Source of the DNA: JASHUC01 sp963849095
GTDB taxonomy: Bacteria; Pseudomonadota; Gammaproteobacteria; Steroidobacterales; Steroidobacteraceae
Length of the DNA: 64,000 nt
NCBI GenBank assembly: GCA_963849095.1
Contig: CAWKGA010000003.1
Location: 62,001 to 126,000 of the forward strand
Direction of reading: 5' to 3'
Of the stretch, positions 23,955-33,665 are shown piece after piece. Both the position numbers and the translations under genes were made by a program. Position 1 is the stretch's first letter. Each line of letters opens with the position of its first letter. The notes under the pieces were generated by a model that was not told the origin of the DNA, did not search any database, and was given only the letters and a program-made list of their open reading frames with translations.

Positions 23955-25289
23955 TCAACGCGGCTCGTCCATATGCCGGATGACAGCGGACGCGAACCCC
24001 GAGCAGCTCATGAGCTTCGCCCCGGGAATCAGGCGCTGCAGGGCTTCCTCCACGTTCTTGCGCGCGGCGAGCTCGCGCTTCGGGACGCGGATGGCCTCCC
24101 GCAGGCGCGCGAGATCGTACGTGAGCTCCTTGCTCGCGATGGTCCGCGTGACGCCCTTCGCGATGAGGTCGGCCGCCTCGGTCCATTTCAGATAGCGCAG
24201 CATCATCTCCGCCGAGAGAATCAGCGAGCCGGGATTGACGCGATCCTTGCCCGCAAAGCCCGGCGCGGTGCCATGCGTCGCCTCGAACACCGCGGGCCCG
24301 TCGCCGATGTTGCCGCCCGGCGCGATGCCGATGCCGCCGACCTGGGCTGCGAGCGCATCCGAGATGTAATCGCCGTTGAGGTTGAGCGTCGCGATCACGT
24401 CGTACTCCTCCGGCCGCATCAGCACCTGCTGCAGGAAGTTGTCGGCGATCACGTCCTTCACGACGATGTCGGAGCCGGTGAGCGGGTTCTTGAAGCTGAG
24501 CCACGGGCCCGCGCCGATCTCGCGCGCCCCGAACTCCTCCCGCGCGAGCTGGTAGCCCCAGTTGCGAAATGCGCCCTCCGTGTACTTCATGATGTTGCCC
24601 TTGTGCACCAGCGTCACCGATACCCGGTCGTTGTCGATCGCGTACTGGATCGCCTTGCGAATGAGGCGCTGGCTGCCTTCCTTCGAGACCGGCTTCACGC
24701 CGAGCCCCGAGCTCGCAGGGAAGCGGATCTCGGTCACCCCGAGCTCGCGCTGCAGGAAGGCAATGAGCTTCATCGCCTCCGGCGAGCCGGTCGGCCATTC
24801 GATGCCGGCGTAAATGTCCTCCGTGTTCTCCCGAAACACCACCATATCGGTGAGGCTCGCATCGAGCATCGGGCTCACAACGCCCGGAAAATATCGAATG
24901 GGACGCACACAGGCATACAGGTCGAGTGTCTGGCGCACCGTGACGTTGAGCGAGCGGATGCCCTCGCCGACCGGCGTCTCGAGCGGACCCTTGATGGAGA
25001 CGGCGAATTCTCGTAGCGCCTGCAGGGTCTCCTCCGGCAGCCACTCGCCGTACAGGCGGTTCGCCTTGGCGCCGGCCCAGACCTCCATCCAGCGAATACT
25101 GCGGCGGCCGCCGTAGGCCTTGTCGACTGCCGCGTCGGCCACTCGGAGCATGGCGGGCGTTACGTCGATGCCGATGCCATCGCCCTCGATGAAGGGGATG
25201 ATCGGGCGGTCCGGTACATCGAGGGTCGCGTCGGTATTGACGGTGATCTTCGCGCCGTCCGCGGGGACTGCGATGCGGTCGTAGTGCAC
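23955..25289 (-). CDS. icd: NADP-dependent isocitrate dehydrogenase
   Basis: 444 aa TCA cycle enzyme converting isocitrate to 2-oxoglutarate. Visible blocks: IPFIEGDGIGIDVTPAM, the substrate loop SIKGPLETPVGEGIRSLNV (its first Ser corresponds to the phosphorylation-controlled Ser113 of E. coli), VVFRENTEDIYAGIEW, and ATHGTAPGFAGKDRVNPGS. Starts with a GTG. In the window, acnA and fumC are also TCA genes but not in one operon with it. Confidence 0.94.
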   Translation of the reverse strand: MHYDRIAVPADGAKITVNTDATLDVPDRPIIPFIEGDGIGIDVTPAMLRVADAAVDKAYGGRRSIRWMEVWAGAKANRLYGEWLPEETLQALREFAVSIKGPLETPVGEGIRSLNVTVRQTLDLYACVRPIRYFPGVVSPMLDASLTDMVVFRENTEDIYAGIEWPTGSPEAMKLIAFLQRELGVTEIRFPASSGLGVKPVSKEGSQRLIRKAIQYAIDNDRVSVTLVHKGNIMKYTEGAFRNWGYQLAREEFGAREIGAGPWLSFKNPLTGSDIVVKDVIADNFLQQVLMRPEEYDVIATLNLNGDYISDALAAQVGGIGIAPGGNIGDGPAVFEATHGTAPGFAGKDRVNPGSLILSAEMMLRYLKWTEAADLIAKGVTRTIASKELTYDLARLREAIRVPKRELAARKNVEEALQRLIPGAKLMSCSGFASAVIRHMDEPR

Positions 25290-25307
25290 GGCGCTTAAGC
25301 TTCCCGG

Positions 25308-26678
25308 TCAGGCTCCGAGGCGCCGCTTGGCGTGCGCGCGCTCCGCGATGAGCAGCGCGAGCTCGAGCGCCTGCTCGTAGTTCAAGCGGGGATCGACGCT
25401 CGAGCGGTAGGCCCGCTGCAGGTCCGCGTCCGTGAGACCGCGGGCGCCACCGGTGCACTCCGTCACATCATCGCCCGTGAGCTCGATGTGCACGCCGCCC
25501 AGGTACGAGCCCAGCTCCGCGTGGATGCGGAAGGCGAGCTCGATCTCCTTCAAGATGTTCTCGAAGCGGCGGGTCTTGATGCCGCCCGTCGTCGTCTCGG
25601 TGTTGCCGTGCATCGGGTCGCACACCCAGATCACGGTCTCGCCCGTCTGGCGCACGGCTTCGATGAGGGGCGGGAGGCGCTTCTCGATGTCCTTCACACC
25701 GAAGCGGTGAATGAAGGTGAGCCGGCCCGGCTGGCTGTGCGGATTGAGAGTGGCCACGAGGCCCTGCGCCCAGGCCGCATCCATTCCGGAGCCGACCTTC
25801 ACCGCCACCGGGTTGCTGATGCCGCGGAAGTATTCGACGTGCGCTCCGTCGAGCTGCGCCGTGCGCATGCCGATCCAGGGCATGTGCGTCGAGAGGTTGT
25901 ACCAGCGCTGCTGGCGCGGAATGAACCGCGTCTGTGCCTGCTCGTAGAGCAGCAGCAGACCCTCGTGGCTCGCGTAGAAGCTCGCATGCGTGGTCTCGTG
26001 CACCGGGCGCCCGTTGATGCCCTCGAAGAAATCGAGCGCATCGGCGATCGACTCCGCGATGCTGCGGAACGCGTCCTTCAGGGGCGAGTGCTTGACGAAC
26101 CCGAGGTCCCAGTACTCCGGGTGGTGCAGGTCGGCGAACCCTCCATCGACCAGGGCGCGCACGAAGTTGAGCGTCAGCGCCGCCCTCTCGTAGCCGCGCA
26201 GCAGCAGATTCGGGTCGGCGGCGCGCGCCTCGGGCGTGAAGTCCGGACGATTGACCAGGTCCCCCCGGTAGCTCGGGAGCGAGATGCCGTCACGGGTCTC
26301 GGTATCGGCGGAGCGCGGCTTCGCGTACTGCCCGGCCATGCGCCCCACGCGCACGATGGGCTTCTTCAGGCCATGCAGCAGCACGAGACTCATCTGCAGC
26401 AGGATCTTGAGCTTCTTCGCAATCTGATCGGATTCGCAGTCCGCGAAGGTCTCGGCGCAGTCCCCACCCTGAAGCACGAACGCCTGGCCGCGCTGCACGG
26501 CCGCCAGCCGCTCGCGCAGCGCATCGACTTCCCACGACACCACGATCGGGGGAAGCCGCGAGAGCTCGGCGACGATGCGCTCGACCGCTGCGGGATCCTC
26601 GTACCGAGGCTGCTGCTGAGCGGGCTTCGACTGCCAGCTCGCCGGATGCCAGGAGGTGGAGGTGTCTGGGCTGCGCAT
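25308..26678 (-). CDS. Class II 3-deoxy-D-arabino-heptulosonate-7-phosphate synthase
   Basis: 456 aa enzyme for the first shikimate step, joining PEP and erythrose-4-phosphate. It is the plant/Mycobacterium type II form: VLQGGDCAETFADC (metal-binding Cys), NGRPVHETTHASFY, FIHRFGVKD (metal His), HIELTGDDVTEC (metal Glu) and RSSVDPRLNYEQ (metal Asp). Stop is 18 bp before the icd start, so the two may be co-transcribed. Confidence 0.93.
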   Translation of the reverse strand: MRSPDTSTSWHPASWQSKPAQQQPRYEDPAAVERIVAELSRLPPIVVSWEVDALRERLAAVQRGQAFVLQGGDCAETFADCESDQIAKKLKILLQMSLVLLHGLKKPIVRVGRMAGQYAKPRSADTETRDGISLPSYRGDLVNRPDFTPEARAADPNLLLRGYERAALTLNFVRALVDGGFADLHHPEYWDLGFVKHSPLKDAFRSIAESIADALDFFEGINGRPVHETTHASFYASHEGLLLLYEQAQTRFIPRQQRWYNLSTHMPWIGMRTAQLDGAHVEYFRGISNPVAVKVGSGMDAAWAQGLVATLNPHSQPGRLTFIHRFGVKDIEKRLPPLIEAVRQTGETVIWVCDPMHGNTETTTGGIKTRRFENILKEIELAFRIHAELGSYLGGVHIELTGDDVTECTGGARGLTDADLQRAYRSSVDPRLNYEQALELALLIAERAHAKRRLGA

Positions 26679-26755
26679 GGATTGAAAGGGAATCGGGGTC
26701 TCGCGGGGAGCCTAGCACGGATGGGTCCCGGCCGCCTCGACCCGCCGGCGCACGC

Positions 26756-27637
26756 TCAACCTTCCGCGCTCTTGGACTCCCGCCACAGCGCATCCCACTG
26801 CGCGGGCGATAGCGCCGCGAGCGCGAGCCCGCGCTCACGCGCCGTGCGCTCCATGCAGGCGAAGCGCCGCTCGAACTTCGCATTGGCGGCGCGGAGCGCG
26901 GCCTCGGGATCCACTCGCAGGTGGCGCCCCCAGTTCGCGACGGCGAAGAGCAGATCGCCGAGCTCCTCGACGACACCGGGCTCAGGGCCGGGCCGGGGCG
27001 CCTCATCGAGCAGCTGAGCAGACGATCCGCCCACAAGGCGAGCGCCACCCCGCTCTCCATCACGGATGGCGGCGTCGAGCTCGCCCAGCTCCTCCATGAC
27101 TTTCTCGCGCACCTCCCACGCGACGGTCCAGTCGAAGCCCACGCGCCCCGCGCGCTTGCCGAGCTTGACGGCCCGGGTGAGCGCGGGGAGCGTGCGCGCA
27201 ACGCCGTCGAGGGCGGACGAGCCCTCCTCGCCTCGGCCACTCGCCGCTGCCGCGCGCTCGTGCGCCTTGTGCTCCTCCCACTGCCGGGAGAGCGCCGCGT
27301 GATCGGTCGGAGCGCTCGACTCCGAGAACACGTGCGGATGGCGGCGAACGAGCTTGTCACCGATGGCGCGGGCCACCTCCGCGAAGTCGAACCATCCACG
27401 CTCCTCGGCGAGACGCGCGTGAAAGACCACCTGGAACAGCAGGTCACCGAGCTCGTCCCGCAACCGGCCGGGCTCGCCGCTCTCGATCGCATCCGCGACC
27501 TCGTACGCCTCCTCGAGCGTGTACGGCGCGATGGTTGCGAACGTCTGAGCGAGGTCCCAGGGGCAGCCGCGCTCCGGGTCGCGCAGGCGCGCCATCACCT
27601 CGAGCAGCGCGGCGAGCGATTGCAGCGGCTCTGTCAC
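26756..27637 (-). CDS. mazG: Nucleoside triphosphate pyrophosphohydrolase MazG
   Basis: 293 aa protein with two MazG domains. The first has CPWDLAQTFATIAPYTLEEAYE and LRDELGDLLFQVVFHA; the second has VVEELGDLLFAVANWGRHL. MazG hydrolyses NTPs and dNTPs, including non-canonical ones, to monophosphates. The GTG at 27637 overlaps the nudL stop (GTGA), so the open frame above it is not used. Region rich in Ala-Arg linker (~residues 120-135). Confidence 0.92.
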   Translation of the reverse strand: MTEPLQSLAALLEVMARLRDPERGCPWDLAQTFATIAPYTLEEAYEVADAIESGEPGRLRDELGDLLFQVVFHARLAEERGWFDFAEVARAIGDKLVRRHPHVFSESSAPTDHAALSRQWEEHKAHERAAAASGRGEEGSSALDGVARTLPALTRAVKLGKRAGRVGFDWTVAWEVREKVMEELGELDAAIRDGERGGARLVGGSSAQLLDEAPRPGPEPGVVEELGDLLFAVANWGRHLRVDPEAALRAANAKFERRFACMERTARERGLALAALSPAQWDALWRESKSAEG

Positions 27638-28287
27638 GTGGGAGCCTCCGGCTCGAGGGCGCAGAGCCGGTAGAGCGTCATCAGCATGCCCGCGGTCGCT
27701 CCCCAGATGTTGCGCTCCCCGTAGGGGATGTCGCACAGCTCCACCTCGGTCTCACCGCGGCCGAACCCGAACCTGCGGCGGCGCGGCCGGTGGTTCGCCG
27801 GCTCGAAGACGTACGCGAGGGGCACCTCGAACGTGTCCTCAACCTCCCCAGCCTGCAGCAGCAGCCCGAACCCCGGCCGCACGAACCCGACGACCGGCGT
27901 CACGCGAAACCCGCTGATGACGATGTGATCGGGCAAGTAGCCCGCGACCTCGATGAGCTTCGGATCGAGGCCGATCTCCTCCCGCGCCTCGCGCAGAGCC
28001 GCCGCCTGCGGGCTTACGTCCTCCCGATCGAGGCGGCCGCCGGGAAAGCTCACCTGTCCCGGATGGTTGCGCAGCTGCGTCGCACGCTGGGTGAGCAGCA
28101 CCGTCGGCTCTAACTCGTACTCGATGACGGGGATGAGCACGGCCGCGGGGATCGGATCGGCGGGAAAGAATTCGCGGTACTCGCGGCTCTCTGCGGCCGT
28201 GAGGCCCGGAATGAGCCACTCATCAAGATTGTGCTGCGGGCAGCTCCCCGCGAGGCGCTCGCGGATGCGGCGGCTCCACTTGCTCAT
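27634..28287 (-). CDS. nudL: Nudix CoA pyrophosphatase (NudL-like)
   Basis: 217 aa. It has the UPF0035 signature LLTQRATQLRNHPGQVSFPGG directly before the Nudix box GGRLDREDVSPQAAALREAR continuing to EEIGL. NudL-type enzymes split coenzyme A and its derivatives at the pyrophosphate. ATG overlaps the fumC stop by ATGA, and its own stop overlaps mazG, giving a coupled fumC-nudL-mazG run. Confidence 0.86.
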   Translation of the reverse strand: MSKWSRRIRERLAGSCPQHNLDEWLIPGLTAAESREYREFFPADPIPAAVLIPVIEYELEPTVLLTQRATQLRNHPGQVSFPGGRLDREDVSPQAAALREAREEIGLDPKLIEVAGYLPDHIVISGFRVTPVVGFVRPGFGLLLQAGEVEDTFEVPLAYVFEPANHRPRRRRFGFGRGETEVELCDIPYGERNIWGATAGMLMTLYRLCALEPEAPT

Positions 28288-29687
28288 CCACCCCCGCTCC
28301 CGCCGCCCTTGATGCCGCCGCGCGTGAGCTCGGCCGGATCGAGCAGGCGCTCGAGATCCCCGCGCGTGAGATCGGTCATCTCCTCCGCGACCTCGCGGAT
28401 GGGTCGGCCCTCCGCGTAGGCCTGCTTCGCGATGGCGGCGCCTTGCTCGTACCCGATCACCGGATTGAGCGCCGTCACGAGGATCGGATTGCGCTCGAGC
28501 GCCTCCGCAATGCGCGCCGGGTGGACCGTGAAGCCCGCGATCGCCCGGTCCGCGATGAGTCGCAGCACATTCCCGAGCAGGCGGATGCTCTCGAGGAGGT
28601 TGTAGGCGATGACCGGCAGCATGACGTTCAACTCGAAGTTCCCGGACTGTCCCGCGACGGTAATCGCCGCGTCGTTGCCGATGACCTCCGCGGCAACCAT
28701 CGCGGCCGCCTCCGGAATCACGGGATTGACCTTACCCGGCATGATGCTGCTGCCGGGCTGCAGCGCGGGGAGGGAGATCTCCCCGAGCCCCGCCAAGGGC
28801 CCGCTGTTCATCCAGCGCAGATCGTTCGCGATCTTGCTGAGGCTCACCGCGACGACCTTGAGCTGTCCGGAGAGCTCGACGGCCGTATCCTGGCAAGCGA
28901 GGGACTCGAAGTAGTTGCGGCTCGGACGGAAGGCGATGCCCGTGAGCTCGGCGAGCGCGCTGCAGAAGGTCTTGCCGAAGCTCGGATGGGCGTTGATGCC
29001 GGTGCCGACGGCCGTGCCTCCCTGCGCGAGCGCGAGCAGCCGCGGCTCGACACCTTGGAGGCGCGCATGGCCGTTCTCGAGCTGCGTGCGCCAGCCGGAG
29101 AGCTCCTGCCCGAAGGTGACCGGCATGGCGTCCATCAGATGCGTGCGGCCAGTCTTCACGATGGAGCCGACCTCCCGCTCCTTCGCCCGCAGCACCTCGC
29201 ACGCATGCTCGAGCGCCGGCAGCAGCTCCCCGTGCACCAGGAGCGCCGCGCTCACCTGGATCGCAGTGGGGATCACATCGTTGCTGCTCTGGCCGAGATT
29301 CACGTGATCGTTCGGATGCACCTCGCGGCCGAGACGGCGCGCGGCGAGGTGCGCGATGACCTCGTTCGCGTTCATGTTCGTGCTCGTGCCCGATCCGGTC
29401 TGGAACACGTCGATGGGGAATTCCCCGTCATGCCGGCCTTCCGCCACCTCGGCCGCCGCGGAGCCGATCGCCTGCGCCAGGGGCTCGGCAAGGAGCCCGA
29501 GCCGGGCGTTCGCCACCGCCGCGGCCTGTTTGATGAGTCCCAGCGCGCGGATGAAGGCCCGCGGCATGCGGCGGCCGCTCACCGGGAAGTTCCCGACCGC
29601 CCGCTGGGTCTGCGCGCCCCAGAGAGCGTCCGCAGGCACCTCGAGCTCCCCCATGCTATCGCGTTCGATTCTGTGCCTTGTCGTCAT
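28284..29687 (-). CDS. fumC: Class II fumarate hydratase
   Basis: 467 aa iron-free fumarase converting fumarate to malate. It shows MGELEVPADALWGAQTQRA, TGSGTSTNMNANEVIAH, HPNDHVNLGQSSNDVIPTA, the signature GSSIMPGKVNP, and the usual small C-terminal domain. Start set at the ATG at 29687 where the homology starts; the frame continues to 29774. Divergent from purB across about 100 bp. Confidence 0.94.
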   Translation of the reverse strand: MTTRHRIERDSMGELEVPADALWGAQTQRAVGNFPVSGRRMPRAFIRALGLIKQAAAVANARLGLLAEPLAQAIGSAAAEVAEGRHDGEFPIDVFQTGSGTSTNMNANEVIAHLAARRLGREVHPNDHVNLGQSSNDVIPTAIQVSAALLVHGELLPALEHACEVLRAKEREVGSIVKTGRTHLMDAMPVTFGQELSGWRTQLENGHARLQGVEPRLLALAQGGTAVGTGINAHPSFGKTFCSALAELTGIAFRPSRNYFESLACQDTAVELSGQLKVVAVSLSKIANDLRWMNSGPLAGLGEISLPALQPGSSIMPGKVNPVIPEAAAMVAAEVIGNDAAITVAGQSGNFELNVMLPVIAYNLLESIRLLGNVLRLIADRAIAGFTVHPARIAEALERNPILVTALNPVIGYEQGAAIAKQAYAEGRPIREVAEEMTDLTRGDLERLLDPAELTRGGIKGGGSGGG

Positions 29688-29785
29688 CGCCGGTTCCCTC
29701 TTCGCCGGTGCGCCGGAGCCCCGGCGTGGCGGCGATCGTATGCGGTATGATCTGGAATCGTAGCACCTCAACACCTGCGCCAGGC

Positions 29786-31156
29786 ATGTCCACCAGCCCG
29801 ACCGACGCGCTCTCCCCCGTCGATGGCCGCTATCGGGCCGCGACGCAGCCCCTGCGCGAGCTGCTCTCGGAGGCCGGCCTCATCCGGGAACGCATCCGCA
29901 TCGAGGCGCGGTGGCTGCTCCACCTCACCGCCTCGGTTCCACAGCTCGCCGGCTCGAGCCTGTCCCCCGCGGTGCGCCGGAGTGCCGAAGAGCTCGCCCG
30001 CGAGCCGCCCGCGGGCGCCGGCGCGGAGGTCAAGCGGATCGAGGAGCGCATCAACCACGACGTGAAGGCCGTCGAGTACTACGTCCGCGAGCGGCTTGCC
30101 GAGGCGGGCGCCACCGCCGAGACCCTCGAGCTCACGCATTTCGGCTGCACCTCGGAGGACATCAACAATGTGAGCTACGCGCGGCTGCTCAAGGCGGCAC
30201 GCGCGGCGCTGCTCGAAGCCCTGACACACGTCACGGGCGAGCTCACGAGCCTCGCGCGGCGCTACGCGGAGACCCCGATGCTCGCCCGCACTCACGGGCA
30301 GCCCGCGAGCCCGACGACGCTCGGCAAGGAGCTCGCGAACGTCGTGGCGCGCCTCGCGCGGGCGCAGCGCCGGCTTGCCTCGGTCGAGATCCTGGGCAAG
30401 TGGAACGGCGCGGTCGGCAACTTCAATGCACACGTCGCGACGCTGCCGTCGGTCGACTGGCCCCGGGTCGCTCGCCGCTTCGTCGAGTCCCTCGACTTGG
30501 GCTACAACGCCTACACCACGCAGATCGAGCCGCACGACTGGATCGCGGAGTACTGCGACGCCGTCGCTGCCGTCAACGTGGTCCTCATCGACTGGTGTCG
30601 CGATGCGTGGAGCTACATCTCGATCGGCTACTTGCGCCAGCGTCCCGTCGCGGGCGAGGTCGGCTCCTCCACCATGCCGCACAAGGTCAACCCGATCGAC
30701 TTCGAGAACGCGGAAGGCAATCTCGGCGTCGCGAACGCGCTGCTGCGGCATTTCTCCGAGAAGCTTCCCGTCTCGCGCTGGCAGCGCGATCTCACCGATT
30801 CGACCGTGCTGCGCAACGTCGGTGTCGCACTGGGTCACACGCTCATCGCCTGGCGCGCCTTGCTGCGCGGCCTCGCGAAGGTCGAGGCCGATCCTGCGTG
30901 CATCGCCGCCGACCTCGACGGCGCCTGGGAGGTGCTCGCGGAGGCCTATCAGACGGCGCTCCGGGCGGCCGGCGTCCCCGAAGGCTACGAGCTCCTGAAG
31001 TCTTTGACGCGCGGACGGACAGTCGACCGTCAAGCGCTCGCGGCGCTCCTTGACTCTCTGCCGATCGAGGAGCGGCTCAAGTCGGACCTCAAGAAACTGC
31101 ACCCGGCAGATTATGTCGGATTGGCGGCACGCCTGGCACGCGAGATCGAGCCCTGA
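29786..31156 (+). CDS. purB: Adenylosuccinate lyase
   Basis: 456 aa purine synthesis enzyme releasing fumarate from SAICAR and adenylosuccinate. Blocks typical of the E. coli-type PurB: LSPVDGRYR at the start, LTHFGCTSEDINN, LARTHGQPASPTTLGKELA, and the signature GSSTMPHKVNPIDFENAEGN. Length matches E. coli PurB. Start at ATG 29786 just before the SPVDGRY block; the upstream frame is not needed. Shares the fumC-purB divergent region. Confidence 0.95.
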   Translation: MSTSPTDALSPVDGRYRAATQPLRELLSEAGLIRERIRIEARWLLHLTASVPQLAGSSLSPAVRRSAEELAREPPAGAGAEVKRIEERINHDVKAVEYYVRERLAEAGATAETLELTHFGCTSEDINNVSYARLLKAARAALLEALTHVTGELTSLARRYAETPMLARTHGQPASPTTLGKELANVVARLARAQRRLASVEILGKWNGAVGNFNAHVATLPSVDWPRVARRFVESLDLGYNAYTTQIEPHDWIAEYCDAVAAVNVVLIDWCRDAWSYISIGYLRQRPVAGEVGSSTMPHKVNPIDFENAEGNLGVANALLRHFSEKLPVSRWQRDLTDSTVLRNVGVALGHTLIAWRALLRGLAKVEADPACIAADLDGAWEVLAEAYQTALRAAGVPEGYELLKSLTRGRTVDRQALAALLDSLPIEERLKSDLKKLHPADYVGLAARLAREIEP

Positions 31157-31312
31157 GCCGCGGCAGAACGGTGAACGGCCTCGCCTTTCAAGCGCGGCCG
31201 CGCCGGCGGCCCGCGAAAGCGTGACCGGGTCGACGCAATCCCGCCCGACGCCTTTCTAATATGACATTGCCTGCGTGCCCGCGGGCAGTCTCCTAATTAC
31301 AAACGACGTCGA

Positions 31313-31912
31313 ATGAACAGGTCCGGGGAAAGCGAACCGATGAGCGTCTTCGCCTTGCTGGCGGGCGCCCGATGCGCGTCGGACGACTCGGAGCGGAGCG
31401 TGAGTCTCGCGACGCCTCCCCGCACCGACGAGCTCTTGACGGTCCTCACCTCCCTCGAGGAAGCCCGTGCGGCGGTCGATACCGCCGCCGTCTCCGCGCA
31501 ACGCATGATCTCCATCTACACACCGGATCTCGAGCCGGAGCTCTACGACGAGACGGCGTTCCTCGAGATCATCAAGCGGTTCGTGCTCTCGCGCAGCTTC
31601 TCCAAGGTCCGCGTGCTGCTCGGGGATTGCACCCGGGTGATGGGCGACAACCGTTTCGTCGCGATGGGGCGGCGCCTGTCGAGCTACATCGACATCCGCA
31701 ATGTGGCGGATCACACGCCCCAGCGCGCTTCGGCGTACCTCATCGCCGATGACCGCGCGATCGTCTATCGGCTGCGGGCGGATACCTGGGACGGCATCGC
31801 CGATTTCAACAATCCGCCGGTCGCGCGACTGTACCTCAACGAGTTCGACAGTCTCTGGAGCGCGAGCGCGCCGGAGCAGGCGCCGCGCGCCACATCCACT
31901 GCGCGCAGCTGA
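31313..31912 (+). CDS. DUF7931-like protein
   Basis: 199 aa. Residues ~55-170 (QRMISIYTPDLEPELYDE, RSFSKVRVLLGDCTRVM, MGRRLSSYIDIRN, ASAYLIADDRAIVYR) match a domain usually found fused behind an acetyltransferase in gammaproteobacteria and resembling a phospholipase-D-like fold. Here it stands alone without the acetyltransferase half. An ATG at 31340 with a GGGGA site may be the real start. It sits between purB and nudJ, with a possible -10 (TAATAT) near 31256 in the upstream gap. Confidence 0.6.
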   Translation: MNRSGESEPMSVFALLAGARCASDDSERSVSLATPPRTDELLTVLTSLEEARAAVDTAAVSAQRMISIYTPDLEPELYDETAFLEIIKRFVLSRSFSKVRVLLGDCTRVMGDNRFVAMGRRLSSYIDIRNVADHTPQRASAYLIADDRAIVYRLRADTWDGIADFNNPPVARLYLNEFDSLWSASAPEQAPRATSTARS

Positions 31913-31952
31913 CGCGCTCTCGAGCGGCACCCCCGTGGGTATAATCACTCGC

Positions 31953-32435
31953 ATGCCGCTTAAGCCCGAAGTGACGGTCGCCGTGCTCGCCGAGGATCGC
32001 GGCCGGTTCCTCACGGTCGAGGAGCGCATCAAGGGCCGTAACGTGTTCAACCAGCCGGCCGGGCACGTCGAGGACGGCGAGACGATGATCGAGGCCGTCG
32101 TCCGCGAGGCTCGGGAGGAGACCGCCTGGCGATTCAGCCCCGAGGCGCTGCTCGGAATCTATCTGTGGCGCTACCCGGGCAGCGGCCGCTACACGTTGCG
32201 CTTCGCCTTCACCGGCACGGTCCACGATCACGACGCCGGCCAGCCGCTCGACCGGGGAATCCTGCGCACGCACTGGCTCACCCGCGCCGAGCTCCTCGAG
32301 CGGGAGCCGCACCTGCGCAGCCCCCTCGTGCTGCGCTGTGTCGACGACTACCTGACCGGCCGCCGCCTCCCGCTCGAGACCGTCGCCTGTCTCGACGTGC
32401 GCGCGGCTATCGGGACGCAGGCCGCGAGCCTCTAG
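31953..32435 (+). CDS. nudJ: Nudix phosphatase (NudJ-like)
   Basis: 160 aa with the Nudix box GHVEDGETMIEAVVREARE then ETAWRF, preceded by the VFNQPAG strand typical of NudJ. NudJ-type enzymes act on HMP-PP and nucleoside di/triphosphates. It lies directly upstream of mnmA, the same order as in E. coli. Start at ATG 31953 after a GTGGGTATAATC stretch that could contain a -10 box. Confidence 0.85.
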   Translation: MPLKPEVTVAVLAEDRGRFLTVEERIKGRNVFNQPAGHVEDGETMIEAVVREAREETAWRFSPEALLGIYLWRYPGSGRYTLRFAFTGTVHDHDAGQPLDRGILRTHWLTRAELLEREPHLRSPLVLRCVDDYLTGRRLPLETVACLDVRAAIGTQAASL

Positions 32436-32528
32436 CCCCGCCCGATCCCGCCCCGCCCCGGTCGCGCCGCCTTCCTACGGCCGCGCGGCCTGCGCCTGCC
32501 GCCGCGAGCGAGCCTGGTACCATAGGCC

Positions 32529-33665
32529 ATGGACACGAAGTCCTCCGCGCGCGTCATCGTCGGCCTCTCGGGCGGAGTCGACTCCGCCGTCGCCGCCTTG
32601 CTGCTCAAGGAGCAGGGGTTCGAGGTGCAGGGGCTCTACATGAGCAACTGGGACGACGACGATGCCTACTGCACCGCCGCCCAGGATTTCCAGGACGCCC
32701 GTGCCGTGGCGCGCGAGCTCGCGATCCCTCTGCACCGCGTGAGCTTCGCCGCCGAGTACCGCGCGCGCGTCTTCGATCAGTTCCTCGCCGAGCACCGCGC
32801 CGGTCGCACACCGAACCCCGACGTGCTGTGCAACCGCGAGGTGAAGTTCGGCGTGGCGCTGCGCTATGCCTCGCGCCTGGGCGGGGAGTGGTTCGCGACC
32901 GGGCACTACGCCCGCCTCGTCCGCGGCCCCGGCGGAACCGAGCTGCATCAGGCCCGCGACCGCGTCAAGGATCAGACGTACTTCCTGCACGCGGTGGAAC
33001 GCAGCGAGCTCGAGCGCGTCCTCATGCCGGCCGGCGAGCTCCTCAAGGAGGAGGTGCGCGAGCGGGCGCGGCGCGCGGGACTGCCGGTGTTCGACAAGCC
33101 CGACAGCACCGGGATCTGCTTCATCGGCGAGCGGCCCTTTCGCGAGTTCCTCGGGCGCTTCCTGCCGGGCGATCCGGGGCCCATCGAGTCGAGCGAGGGG
33201 CAACGGCTCGGCACGCATCGCGGCCTCGCGTTCTACACCCTGGGACAGCGCGAGGGGCTCTCGATTGGCGGCCGGCGCGGCGCGGCGCCGCAGCCCTGGT
33301 ACGTCGCCGCGAAGGACCGGGCGCGCAACGCGCTCATCGTCGTGCAGGGCCGGGATCATCCGCTGCTCGAGCACAATGAGCTCACGACCGGACGCATGCA
33401 CTGGCTGGTGGACCCGATAGAGTCCCGGCGGCGCTGCTCCGTCAAGGTCCGTCATCGCCAGGCCGATCAGGCGGCGCTGCTCGAGCCGCAACCGCACGGC
33501 GCCGCGCGCATTCTCTTCGATGAGCCGCAGCGCGCGGTGACTCCCGGGCAGTATGCGGTCGCGTACGATGGGACGCTCTGTCTCGGCGGCGGCGTGATCG
33601 AGCAAGTCGCGCCCGATATACTTCGAGGCGCGGCTCTCGCTGAGCCGCTCCGGAGGACTTCATGA
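32529..33665 (+). CDS. mnmA: tRNA-specific 2-thiouridylase
   Basis: 378 aa enzyme placing sulfur at U34 of Lys, Glu and Gln tRNAs. It has the PP-loop IVGLSGGVDSAVAALL, the first catalytic Cys in NPDVLCNREVKF, the second in STGICFIGERPF, and GLAFYTLGQREGL and DHPLLEHNEL regions. Its stop overlaps the aconitase ATG (ATGA), so the two are translationally coupled, a less common partner for mnmA. Confidence 0.95.
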   Translation: MDTKSSARVIVGLSGGVDSAVAALLLKEQGFEVQGLYMSNWDDDDAYCTAAQDFQDARAVARELAIPLHRVSFAAEYRARVFDQFLAEHRAGRTPNPDVLCNREVKFGVALRYASRLGGEWFATGHYARLVRGPGGTELHQARDRVKDQTYFLHAVERSELERVLMPAGELLKEEVRERARRAGLPVFDKPDSTGICFIGERPFREFLGRFLPGDPGPIESSEGQRLGTHRGLAFYTLGQREGLSIGGRRGAAPQPWYVAAKDRARNALIVVQGRDHPLLEHNELTTGRMHWLVDPIESRRRCSVKVRHRQADQAALLEPQPHGAARILFDEPQRAVTPGQYAVAYDGTLCLGGGVIEQVAPDILRGAALAEPLRRTS

